Origin: Candidatus Sulfopaludibacter sp. SbA3
Lineage (GTDB): Bacteria > Acidobacteriota > Terriglobia > Bryobacterales > Bryobacteraceae
Assembly (NCBI GenBank): GCA_900290315.1
Contig: OKRF01000106.1
Coordinates: 1,876 to 20,530, forward strand
Length of the DNA stretch: 18,655 nucleotides
Direction: 5' to 3'
A program made the position numbers and the translations under genes. The stretch's first letter is position 1. Each line of letters begins with the position of its first letter. Below, in pieces: positions 1 through 7,046 of the stretch. The notes beneath the pieces were generated by a model that did no database searches, was not told the DNA's origin, and saw only the letters and a program-made list of their open reading frames with translations.

Positions 1-106
1 GCGGCAAGGTAAAACGAGGCCCGGAAGTTGGCCGGGCCGGTGGATCAGATTGTCTCCGAAGCGCACACTGTGCACGGAGCCGAGCTGGCGAATCCGCCGA
101 GCCCGA
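1..106 (+). pseudogene. Remnant of a methyl-accepting chemotaxis protein (periplasmic part)
   Basis: Bases 1-80 align closely with 2250-2325 inside the intact chemoreceptor gene, and a weaker match continues to about 106. Read from base 16, the remnant translates to residues such as VDQIVSEAH and VHGAEL, matching VDQFVSEAQ and VYGAVL around residues 117-132 of the intact receptor. The reading frame is broken: a TAA lies at 10-12, and bases 6-15 contain about five extra bases relative to the intact gene. No signalling hairpin follows; the homology stops and the leader of the next gene begins. The fragment is either the tail of a truncated receptor gene extending left of the window or an isolated relic. 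It shows that a related receptor once stood directly upstream of the first barrel gene. Confidence 0.75.
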
Positions 107-165
107 CTGTCTGTGGTCCTTGCAATATGAATAATATCTCGACGTTAGCCTTTGATCTCGGCGAG

Positions 166-171
166 TATTAT
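166..171 (+). promoter_or_regulatory. Possible -10 element for the barrel/binding-protein/receptor operon
   Basis: TATTAT at 166-171 matches five of six bases of a sigma-70 type -10. It would place the transcript start near 178, just ahead of the structured leader at 185-275. No convincing -35 hexamer sits at the right distance (only TTAGCC at 145-150, with a short 15-base spacer), so the call is weak. Confidence 0.25.
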
Positions 172-184
172 CACAGATTTAGTA

Positions 185-275
185 GCCTTCCCTAACGAAA
201 TTGCTGATTTCGACCGATAAGGGAAGGCGTGGAGAGATCGGCAGCCTAGAAGGCCGAACAACTCTCCCGAGGGAG
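185..275 (+). promoter_or_regulatory. Structured 5' leader of the first barrel gene
   Basis: The leader holds two nested hairpins. The first has an outer perfect 9-bp stem (185-193 with 220-228) enclosing an inner 6-bp stem (196-201 with 207-212). The second has a 6-bp stem GGAGAG (231-236) with CTCTCC (262-267), enclosing TCGG...CCGA pairing (238-241 with 254-257). Bases 264-267 (CTCC) could instead pair with GGAG at 272-275, which is part of the ribosome-binding site GAGGGAG (269-275) of the barrel gene at 280. This gives two mutually exclusive pairings, one exposing and one hiding the ribosome-binding site. That is the layout of a translational riboregulator, but the hiding stem is short (4 bp) and I recognise no known riboswitch consensus here. 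Confidence 0.4.
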
Positions 276-279
276 CCTT

Positions 280-1473
280 ATGAATGCGAAGATCGTGACA
301 CTAGCGGCAGCCCTGTGTGCCATACCAGGTGCGATGCAAGCGCAATTCGATTTCAACGTTGACGGCCGTTCGGTCCAGGTCCACAGCTTTGCCTCACAAG
401 GCTACCTATACTCGAATGACAACAATTACCTGACGATGAAGACCAGCCAGGGAACCTTTGCCTTCACCGACGGAGGAGTGAATGTTTCCTCTCAGCTTAC
501 CGACAAGTTCCGCGTCGGGGCACAGGTCTACGACCGCAATATTGGGAATCTGGGCAAGTGGCACCCCACATTGGATTGGGCGGTTGCCGATTACAGGTTC
601 AGGGACTGGTTCGGCATCCGGGCCGGCAAAGTCAAAACCGTTATGGGCCTGTTCAACGACACGCAGGACATGGAGTTTCTGCACACCTGGGCCATCCTCC
701 CGCAATCCATGTACCCTCTGGATCTGCGCGCTTCAACCATTGCGCACACAGGCGGCGACGTGTATGGGACCATCACGGTGAAAAGGCTCGGCGCCATCTC
801 CTACACCGGATACGCGGGATTTCAGTCCTTCGATAAGTATGGCGGTTACCCGTATGGTTTGGAAGCACTCGGGTTGAAGCTCTCCGACCTTCCGGCCAGG
901 CAATTCGGGGGCGACCTTCGCTGGAACAACCTCATCAAGGATCTGCTGTTCGGCGCCTCGTACATGCACGCACCGGCTACTGCCCTCGCCTCCACGCAGG
1001 TGGCACCAGGGATGACTTTTCCTTACACGATCTGGGACCAGGAGAATACCGTCACTTTCTACACGGAGTACAAAATCGGCAACCTGTCGGTGGACGCCGA
1101 GTACCGCCATGACACTCTCGGAGGAACGAGCAAGGTGGGTCCGATGCCAGCCACCACTTTTGGCGAGGATGAACGGGGCTGGTACGTATCGGCATCGTAT
1201 CGCATTTCGAAGCGGCTGGAGTTGGGCGCCTATGAATCGCGCTACTACCCGCTGTGGGCTCAGGCCCACGATCCGCCCTCCAATCACATGTACGATACCG
1301 TCGCGGCTGCGAGGGTCGACCTGAGCAGTCACTGGGATTTCAAGCTCGAGGGTCACTTCATGGATGGCTATGGTACTCCTTACTCGTTTCGGGGATTCTA
1401 TCCACAAGACACCCCCACAGGCCTGAAGCCTCAGACCACCATGCTTGTCGTAAGGACGGGGTGGAATTTCTAA
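280..1473 (+). CDS. Porin-like outer-membrane beta-barrel protein, copy 1
   Basis: A 397-residue secreted protein. Residues 1-21 form a typical Sec signal peptide ending in AMQA, with the mature chain starting QFDF. The rest lacks hydrophobic helices and shows alternating short beta-strands rich in aromatic residues (for example LDWAVADYRF, FRVGAQVYDR). It ends in GWNF; a terminal Phe is the usual BAM insertion signal of outer-membrane barrels. The conserved block NDTQDM...LHTWAILPQS and the segment EGHFMDGYG near the C-terminus are shared with the paralogue at 3608, and overall about half the residues agree. The start is supported by GAGGGAG upstream. It is first in an operon with a small binding protein (24-base gap) and a chemoreceptor. 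I infer a channel or ligand-admitting barrel; the family name and the substrate cannot be settled from sequence. Confidence 0.8.
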   Translation: MNAKIVTLAAALCAIPGAMQAQFDFNVDGRSVQVHSFASQGYLYSNDNNYLTMKTSQGTFAFTDGGVNVSSQLTDKFRVGAQVYDRNIGNLGKWHPTLDWAVADYRFRDWFGIRAGKVKTVMGLFNDTQDMEFLHTWAILPQSMYPLDLRASTIAHTGGDVYGTITVKRLGAISYTGYAGFQSFDKYGGYPYGLEALGLKLSDLPARQFGGDLRWNNLIKDLLFGASYMHAPATALASTQVAPGMTFPYTIWDQENTVTFYTEYKIGNLSVDAEYRHDTLGGTSKVGPMPATTFGEDERGWYVSASYRISKRLELGAYESRYYPLWAQAHDPPSNHMYDTVAAARVDLSSHWDFKLEGHFMDGYGTPYSFRGFYPQDTPTGLKPQTTMLVVRTGWNF

Positions 1474-1497
1474 GCGGCCGCGCCAAAGGAGTCAAAG

Positions 1498-1923
1498 ATG
1501 AAACACTCACAGTTCTTCCTCGTTGCGTGCCTGATGGGCATTTTCGCAGCCTCGAGCCTGGCTGGGGCCGATCTCAAAGTAATCGCCAATTCCAGTGTAG
1601 GCGCCTCTTCTGTCTCGGTCGATGACCTGAAGGGCGTTTTCCTGGCAACCAAGTCGTCCTTGAGTGACGGCAGCCACGTCGAGCCAGTCCTCGAAAAGGG
1701 TGGTGCGACGCACGAGGCTTTCCTGAAAGAGTACATCGGCAAGACCGATACCGCGCTGCAGACCTACTACCGCAGCCTGGTCTTCACGGGGAAGGCGTCC
1801 ATGCCCAAACAACTGGCTTCCGACGCCGAAGTGGTGGCGTACGTGGCCAAGACCAAAGGCGCCATTGCGTATGTGAGCGCCGGCGCCAGTACCGAGGGCG
1901 TGAAAACGCTCGACGTGAAGTAA
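1498..1923 (+). CDS. Small PstS-like periplasmic binding protein, copy 1
   Basis: A 141-residue protein with a Sec signal peptide (about residues 1-23, cleavage near LAGA) and a mature chain of about 118 residues. The mature part resembles one portion of phosphate-binding PstS-type proteins: VSVDDLKGVFLATKSSLSDG followed by an F..YIGKTD segment, FTGKASMP, and a C-terminal GAIAYVS that parallels the GAIGYV motif of PstS. It is well under half the usual length of PstS, so it cannot form the normal two-lobe clamp alone. AAAGGAG at 1485-1491 fixes the start. It lies between the barrel gene and the chemoreceptor gene (13-base gap), which suggests a ligand-capturing partner of the receptor rather than a transporter subunit; no ABC permease or ATPase is nearby. 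The mature chain is almost identical to the copy at 4878. Confidence 0.8.
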   Translation: MKHSQFFLVACLMGIFAASSLAGADLKVIANSSVGASSVSVDDLKGVFLATKSSLSDGSHVEPVLEKGGATHEAFLKEYIGKTDTALQTYYRSLVFTGKASMPKQLASDAEVVAYVAKTKGAIAYVSAGASTEGVKTLDVK

Positions 1924-1936
1924 CTGGAGTTATGTC

Positions 1937-3367
1937 ATGAGTCGCTTCAACATCACAGCCAAGATCTGGCTGAGCATTGCCGTCTTCGTCCTGGGATTCG
2001 TCGTTGCCACAGTCCTGGGACAACTGCAGGGACGCAGCACCGAGAGCGCTCTGCGAACTGCTTCGGAGAGTCTGTTCCCGGCCGCGCAGCAGAGTCAGAA
2101 CGGCGCCAACGGTTTTGAAAAGATGGTGAAGGGCTTCAGTGACGCCGTCATGACGCAGGATGCGTCAGGCGTAGAGCACTCCGCCGAGGAAGGGCGCCAT
2201 GTGGTGGACAGTCTTCGCGGCCTCTCGGCCCTCACCGGGTCCACAGCGGAGCGGCGCGACGAGGCCGGTAAGTTGGCCGTGTCGGTGGATCAATTTGTCT
2301 CCGAAGCGCAGAGTGTGTACGGAGCGGTACTATCCGATCCGGCGAACATGACCAAGATGCAGGACCGGATGCGCGGTTTGGCCACTCTCACCGAAGGTAT
2401 CAAAAGCTCCTCGGAGAAGCTGAAGGAGGAGTGTTCCAACGACCTGAAGCAGCAACTGGCAACTGTCCAGGAGGGTTCTGCGCACCAGCGCCTGGTCGCT
2501 TTGGTGGTGTTTGCGGTCACGCTGCTGGTGGCAGGCGGGATTGTCAACCTGACCATCCGCCGCGCCATCACAGGTCCCATCATGCGGGTGATCGACGGCG
2601 TACAGGGCGCCGCCGAAGAAGCCGGTCTGGCGTCCGATCGCATGGCGGAGGCCGGGAAGGTGGTCGCCCGGGACGCCCAGGAACAGGCCTCGTACATCGA
2701 AGAGACTTCGGCGTCGCTGGAGGAGATCTCGGCCACAACGCGCCAGAACGCCGACCGGGCCGGCGAGGCCGACGGATTGATGCAGGAAGCGACCCAACTG
2801 GTGGACCAGGCCACGCACGCCATGAACGACCTGACCACCTCGATGGATCTGATTGCGAAATCCAGCAACCAGGTGGCGACCGTGCTGAAGAGCATCGACG
2901 ACATCGCATTTCACACCAATATATTGGCGCTCAACGCCGCGGTGGAGGCGGCCCGCGCGGGAGAGGTGGGCGCAGGCTTCAGCGTTGTGGCCGATGAAGT
3001 GCGCTCGCTGGCGCACCGCGCGGCCGAAGCCGCCCGGCAGAGCGCGGATATCGTGGCCAAGACCATCACCGACGTGGGTAAGGGGGTGGAACTGGTGACG
3101 CTGGCGCACAAGGCCTTCGACCGGGTTTCCGGCAAGATCGTGAACAGCAGCCAGGTCGTGAGCCAGATCGCCATTGCGAGCAAAGAACAGACCCGCGGCG
3201 TGGAACAAATCGGGCAAGCGGTGTCGCGCATGGGGAGTGTGACGCAGAACAACGCCGTCAACGCGCAGCAAACCGCGGAGTCGGCGGATGCAGTGACCAC
3301 CCAGGTCCAGACAACCCGCAGGCACCTGGAAGAACTGGTGGCCGTGGTCGGTATGCGCCAGAAATAA
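1937..3367 (+). CDS. Methyl-accepting chemotaxis protein (transmembrane chemoreceptor)
   Basis: A 476-residue receptor. Membrane helix 1 spans about residues 9-28. An all-helical periplasmic sensor of about 155 residues, resembling a four-helix bundle, follows, then membrane helix 2 at about 186-207. A cytoplasmic coiled-coil hairpin fills 208-476. The signalling tip is clear: DDIAFHTNILALNAAVEAAR (321-340), then GFSVVADEVRSLA to about 359, the CheA/CheW contact region. Flanking heptads such as EETSASLEEISATTRQNAD (255-273) look like an adaptation helix. Only a short ITGPIMRVIDGV linker follows membrane helix 2, with no full HAMP domain. There is no C-terminal CheR-tethering pentapeptide. GGAG at 1926-1929 supports the start. 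It is third in the operon after the barrel and mini-binding-protein, implying that it senses the ligand these deliver. Kinase and adaptor genes are not in the window. Confidence 0.95.
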   Translation: MSRFNITAKIWLSIAVFVLGFVVATVLGQLQGRSTESALRTASESLFPAAQQSQNGANGFEKMVKGFSDAVMTQDASGVEHSAEEGRHVVDSLRGLSALTGSTAERRDEAGKLAVSVDQFVSEAQSVYGAVLSDPANMTKMQDRMRGLATLTEGIKSSSEKLKEECSNDLKQQLATVQEGSAHQRLVALVVFAVTLLVAGGIVNLTIRRAITGPIMRVIDGVQGAAEEAGLASDRMAEAGKVVARDAQEQASYIEETSASLEEISATTRQNADRAGEADGLMQEATQLVDQATHAMNDLTTSMDLIAKSSNQVATVLKSIDDIAFHTNILALNAAVEAARAGEVGAGFSVVADEVRSLAHRAAEAARQSADIVAKTITDVGKGVELVTLAHKAFDRVSGKIVNSSQVVSQIAIASKEQTRGVEQIGQAVSRMGSVTQNNAVNAQQTAESADAVTTQVQTTRRHLEELVAVVGMRQK

Positions 3368-3416
3368 AGATCCGGCCGCATCCGGCTGTAGGGCCTGGAA
3401 AAAATCGATGGGCAGT

Positions 3417-3473
3417 CGAAAGCGTCTGTTCCACATCGCGGCCCTTGCGCGTCAATGTGGACAGGCGCTTTCG
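3417..3473 (+). terminator. Long hairpin after the chemoreceptor gene, probable terminator
   Basis: CGAAAGCG (3417-3424) pairs perfectly with CGCTTTCG (3466-3473). The stem continues through TCTGT/ACAGG (3425-3429 with 3461-3465), one bulged T at 3430, and CCACAT/ATGTGG (3431-3436 with 3455-3460), with a small CGCG/CGCG top. Some 19 base pairs stand 50 bases past the receptor stop, between the two barrel operons. No clear run of T follows, so factor-independent termination is uncertain; transcript stabilisation or processing is an alternative. Confidence 0.55.
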
Positions 3474-3497
3474 TCTGTCAATCTCAACGCGAAATTA

Positions 3498-3525
3498 TTT
3501 ACAAAATTTAGGGCCTGCATATAAA
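3498..3525 (+). promoter_or_regulatory. Candidate sigma-70-type promoter of the second barrel operon
   Basis: TTTACA at 3498-3503 (five of six against TTGACA) and TATAAA at 3520-3525 (five of six against TATAAT) are separated by 16 bases, in an AT-rich island just after the receptor terminator hairpin. Transcription would begin near 3532, giving a leader of about 75 bases. That leader contains the 10-base palindrome CGTCATGACG at 3574-3583. The ribosome-binding site GGGGAG (3598-3603) directly follows a complementary CCC (3593-3595). Confidence 0.5.
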
Positions 3526-3607
3526 AAATAAAGCAGACTTGACCGATAAATTACTTTGGGTGAGGATCGACGTCGTCATGACGCAACGACTTCCCATGGG
3601 GAGATTA

Positions 3608-4852
3608 ATGAACTCCAAGATCGTGACGCTGGCAGTGGTTTTGTCCGCTGCGCCCTGTGCGATGCATGCACAATTTGATTTCAGGATCGACGGTATACCT
3701 GTCCAGGTTCACAGCTCTGTGTCGCAGGGCTTTGCATTTTCCAACCAGAACAACTACCTGACGATGAGCACAAGCGATGGCAGTTTCGCCATGACTGATG
3801 GCGCAGCCAACATCTCGTCTCAGTTAACAGACCACCTCAGGGTGGGCGCGCAGTTGTACGTGCGCAACGTCGGAAAAATCGGCGACTGGCGCCCGGACCT
3901 CGACTGGGCTGTTGTCGACTACAAAGTCAAAGACTGGCTGGGATTCCGGGGAGGAAAGATCAAGACCACCTTGGGGCTGCACAACGACACACAGGACATG
4001 GACTCGCTCCACACCTGGGCCATTCTGCCGCAGTCGATCTATCCAATCGACCTGCGGGCATCCACGATCGCCCATGTCGGCGGCGATGTGTATGGAACCA
4101 TACCAGCGAAGCGCCTGGGCACATTCTCGTGGACCGTGTATGCCGGGCAGCGGCCCCAGGATCCACGCGGAGGATACGTTCTCGGGTTGTCCGCCATCGG
4201 GCTCAAGATGCAGAGCTACGGTGGATGGCAGCAAGGCCAGGACCTCCGCTGGAACACTCCCATCAAAGGTTTGCTGGTGGGTGCATCGCTGATGAATCAG
4301 CACATTGAAGGAAACGGATACCTGGATCTATCCACCGCGGTCAATCCGTTCCTGACCGCCATGGGTACACCCGACCACTCCCAGGAGCGGGAGCATTCCG
4401 TGAAGAACGATTACTACCAATACTATGTTCAGTACGCCACGGGCGCTTTGCGGCTGGAAGGCGAGTACCGCAGAGAGTGGCGCGACGAATGGGTCGGTTA
4501 CTATACCCCCACGATGCAGCCTGAGTTTGATTTTCACGCGGTCTCGGATGCCCGCAGTTGGTACGGGTCGGCTGCATACCGGGTGTCGAAACTCTTGGAA
4601 TTGGGGACGTACTTCTCCTGGTACAACGCCAACTGGAGCCAGTCTCTGTCCGATCCGGCAAATCACGTGTACGACAAAGTTGTGACCGCCAGATTTGACC
4701 TGAAGTCCTATTGGACTCTCAAAGTGGAAGGTCATTTCATGGATGGTTACGGCCAGTTCGATTCCATCCGCGGATTCTATGATCAGGTGAACCCCGGCGG
4801 CATCAAGCCGACCACGAATATGTTGGTCGTGCGCATGGGATTCGCCCTCTGA
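3608..4852 (+). CDS. Porin-like outer-membrane beta-barrel protein, copy 2
   Basis: A 414-residue paralogue of the barrel at 280. I chose the ATG at 3608 because GGGGAG sits just upstream and the resulting N-terminus (MNSKIVTLAVVLSAAPCAMHA) is a signal peptide matching copy 1; an in-frame TTG at 3539 would bury that signal behind 23 extra residues. The mature chain begins QFDF as in copy 1. Shared segments include NDTQDM, LHTWAILPQS, DLRASTIAH, GGDVYGTI, EGHFMDGYG and MLVVR near the end. It is about 17 residues longer, with extra loop sequence around residues 235-275 (GYLDLSTAV region), and ends in FAL rather than the usual terminal Phe. The binding-protein gene follows after 25 bases. Function is inferred as for copy 1; loop differences could change what passes through. 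Confidence 0.8.
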   Translation: MNSKIVTLAVVLSAAPCAMHAQFDFRIDGIPVQVHSSVSQGFAFSNQNNYLTMSTSDGSFAMTDGAANISSQLTDHLRVGAQLYVRNVGKIGDWRPDLDWAVVDYKVKDWLGFRGGKIKTTLGLHNDTQDMDSLHTWAILPQSIYPIDLRASTIAHVGGDVYGTIPAKRLGTFSWTVYAGQRPQDPRGGYVLGLSAIGLKMQSYGGWQQGQDLRWNTPIKGLLVGASLMNQHIEGNGYLDLSTAVNPFLTAMGTPDHSQEREHSVKNDYYQYYVQYATGALRLEGEYRREWRDEWVGYYTPTMQPEFDFHAVSDARSWYGSAAYRVSKLLELGTYFSWYNANWSQSLSDPANHVYDKVVTARFDLKSYWTLKVEGHFMDGYGQFDSIRGFYDQVNPGGIKPTTNMLVVRMGFAL

Positions 4853-4877
4853 ACTGCCAGGAGAATGAAAGGAAATC

Positions 4878-5288
4878 ATGAAGCGAGTTCAAATCTCAGT
4901 GTTGTGTCTGTTTGCCGTGAGCGCATGGGCAGCCGACCTCAAAGTAATCGCCAATCCCAGCGTGGGTGCCTCCGCAGTCTCCGTCGATGACTTAAAGGGC
5001 GTCTTCCTGGCCACCAAGTCGTCGTTGAGCGACGGCAGCCACGTCGAACCGGTTCTGGAGAAGGGTGGCGCTACGCACGAAGCATTCCTGAAGGAGTACA
5101 TCGGCAAGACCGATACCGCACTGCAGACCTATTACCGCAGCCTGGTCTTCACCGGAAAGGCCTCCATGCCCAAACAATTGGCCTCTGATGCCGAAGTGGT
5201 GGCGTACGTGGCCAAGACCAAAGGCGCCATTGCCTATGTGAGTGCCGGCGCCAGCACGGACGGCGTCAAAACGCTCGACGTCAAGTAG
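4878..5288 (+). CDS. Small PstS-like periplasmic binding protein, copy 2
   Basis: A 136-residue secreted protein. Its signal peptide (MKRVQISVLCLFAVSAWA) is unrelated in sequence to that of copy 1, but the mature chain from ADLKVIAN onward differs at only three positions of about 118 (S to P, S to A, E to D). At DNA level I count roughly 40 differences over the same stretch, nearly all at third codon positions, so the identity reflects selection on the protein rather than very recent duplication. AAAGGAAA at 4868-4875 serves as the ribosome-binding site. It forms a two-gene operon with barrel copy 2. No receptor follows, so it may serve the receptor at 1937 or one elsewhere. Confidence 0.8.
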   Translation: MKRVQISVLCLFAVSAWAADLKVIANPSVGASAVSVDDLKGVFLATKSSLSDGSHVEPVLEKGGATHEAFLKEYIGKTDTALQTYYRSLVFTGKASMPKQLASDAEVVAYVAKTKGAIAYVSAGASTDGVKTLDVK

Positions 5289-5425
5289 ACGGGAGACGGA
5301 CGACAGCCCGGGATCAGACAAATATCCTACGCCCTGATCGTTCATGTGATAAGGTGAATAGCCGAGGCTTGCCTCAGACTCTTTGCCTCCGGGACGGCCC
5401 ACCGGAGATCCGAAAAGGCCGTCCT

Positions 5426-7046
5426 TTGAAAATCCTTCTTTACAACCCGGATAATGGCGTGACTCAGAACTTCATGCCGCACCTGTGGATGTTTTTGCTT
5501 CAGGCCCTCACCCCGCCCGGCCATGAAGTGCTTTTGATCGATGGCAATACGCAGGCCATGACGGACGCGGAACTGGTGGAATTCGCGTTGCGTTCTCAGG
5601 TGGGGCTGGTGGGCATTGGAGCCATGACCCGCATGATCGCCAAGGCCTATCGCGTAGCCGACGCCCTTCGCGCGGCTGGAATTAAGGTGGTAATGGGCGG
5701 ACCCCATGTGACTGAAGTGCCGGATGAAGCTCTGGGCCGCGATGGCGGACCGCGCCACGCCGACGCCATCGCGCTGGGCGAAGCGGATGAGACCTGGCCC
5801 CGCATCGTGGCCGACGCGGTGCGCGGCCGAATGAAGGAAGTGTACACACCGGTGGACGTTTTCGGCCAGGAACGAAAACCGAGCCTGCAGGAGTATCCGC
5901 CCATTCCGTGGCAGTCGCTCGATATGGATCAGTTCAACCGGATCCCGGGCTTCGTCCGTCCCATCATGAAGCACTTCCATTACCAGTGGGAGACTTTTCA
6001 CATCATCCCGATCGAAAGCGGACGCGGCTGTCCGTACGGCTGCGAGTTCTGCACGGTGACAGGCTTCTTCGGCGATTCCATCCGCTTTCGCACCAATGAC
6101 AGCATCGTCTCTGAACTGTTGCGGCTCAAGGCGCGCGCCCGCGGCACCAGCGGCCAGATCGCCGTGTTCTTCGTCGACGACAATTTCGCCATCAACGTCA
6201 AACGGACCAAGTCGCTGTTGCGGGACATAATCGGACAATTTCGCCATCAACGTCAAACGGACCAAGTCGCTGTTGCGGGACATAATCGCGGCTGGCGCGC
6301 AGCTCAATTGGGTGGCGCAGATCAGCGCCAACCTGCTGCGCGACGAGGAACTGGTGGACCTGATTGCAGAGTCCGGCGGCAAGTGGATCTTCATCGGAAT
6401 GGAATCGCTGGATCCGGCTAACCTGGCCAGTGTCAAGAAGAGCTTCAACAAGCCCAACGAGTACGCCGAAGTCTTGGAGCGGCTGGCGCGGCGCAACGTA
6501 TACGCCATCACGTCCTTCATCTTCGGCCTGGATAACGACACCACGGGCGTAGGCGAGCGCACGCTGGCGCAGGTGCGCACCTGGCCGCCGGTGCTACCGG
6601 TTTTCGGGCAGATCACGCCCTTTCCTGCTACCCCTTTGTATGACCGGCTGATGCAGGAGGGGCGCCTCACGCGTCCCAAGCACTGGCTGGAATTCGCCCC
6701 GTTCCGAATGGCGCACACCCCGCTGCACATGACGATACCGGAAGTGCAGGATGAAGTTCGCTATGCGTGGACGAACTCTTACAGTCCGGCCGCTACGGAA
6801 CGCGCGCTGAATGCCATTGCCGATGAACCGGTGCCCTACAAGATCAGCCACATGGCGTCGCGGCTGTTTTTCCGCGGGATCTATTTCCCCAAGAAGGGCG
6901 CGTGGCAATGGATCAAGCTGATCGGCCAGAACCGCCGTCCGATCTTCCGCATCATCCGCGAATCGTTCACCCAATGGCACGGCACGGCGGATGCGGCAGG
7001 GCGCCAGTCGCGCACCCCCGAGTTGTCGGAGAGTGCGGGAGATTAG
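5426..7046 (+). pseudogene. B12-binding radical SAM enzyme, frameshifted by a 55-bp tandem duplication
   Basis: The N-terminal part has a cobalamin-binding-like Rossmann fold (KILLYNPDNG at the start, VGIGAMTRM, VVMGGPHVTEVPDEAL). The radical SAM core follows with the cluster motif GCPYGCEFC; with the TTG at 5426 as residue 1 the cysteines are 202, 206 and 209. Further core signatures are FFVDDNFAIN and IFIGMESLDPANL. Bases 6179-6233 are repeated exactly at 6234-6288, and 55 is not a multiple of three, so the frame is lost inside the core; upstream translation ends at 6421 and the correct frame resumes from about 6273. Removing one copy restores a single 521-residue chain ending at 7046. The TTG at 5426 is preferred because the family begins with KILL; a GTG at 5354 is possible. 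Substrate unknown. The defect could be real or an assembly error. Confidence 0.85.
6179..6288 (+). repeat. Perfect 55-bp direct tandem duplication
   Basis: Copy 1 is 6179-6233 and copy 2 is 6234-6288, each starting GACAATTTCGCC and ending CATAATCG, abutting with no spacer and no mismatch. It encodes the DDNFAINVKRTKSLLRDII region of the radical SAM enzyme and shifts the frame by one base. Perfect identity points to a very recent slippage event or to an artefact. Confidence 0.95.

Noticed and set aside
185..275. Cyclic-di-GMP, cobalamin or glycine riboswitch upstream of the first barrel gene
   Set aside because: I looked for the conserved cores of these classes and did not find them; only the generic competing-stem layout is supported.
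733..1407. Minus-strand open frame of 224 codons inside the first barrel gene
   Set aside because: Shadow of the barrel gene, whose signal peptide and paralogue conservation prove the plus-strand frame.
2330..3436. Long minus-strand open frame (368 codons) antisense to the chemoreceptor
   Set aside because: It is His- and Arg-rich low-information sequence without family motifs, and is explained by the codon bias of the clearly real receptor gene on the plus strand.
3539..3607. Upstream TTG start for the second barrel
   Set aside because: It would place 23 residues before a normal signal peptide. The ATG at 3608 has a strong ribosome-binding site and matches the paralogue's N-terminus.
5310..5339. 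GATCAG/CTGATC inverted repeat after the second binding-protein gene as a terminator
   Set aside because: Only six base pairs with a 16-base loop and no T run; too weak to call.
5342..6730. Minus-strand open frame of 462 codons across the radical SAM gene
   Set aside because: It lies opposite a recognisable enzyme and has no motifs. It also spans both copies of the 55-bp duplication and repeats part of itself in another frame, as a shadow would.
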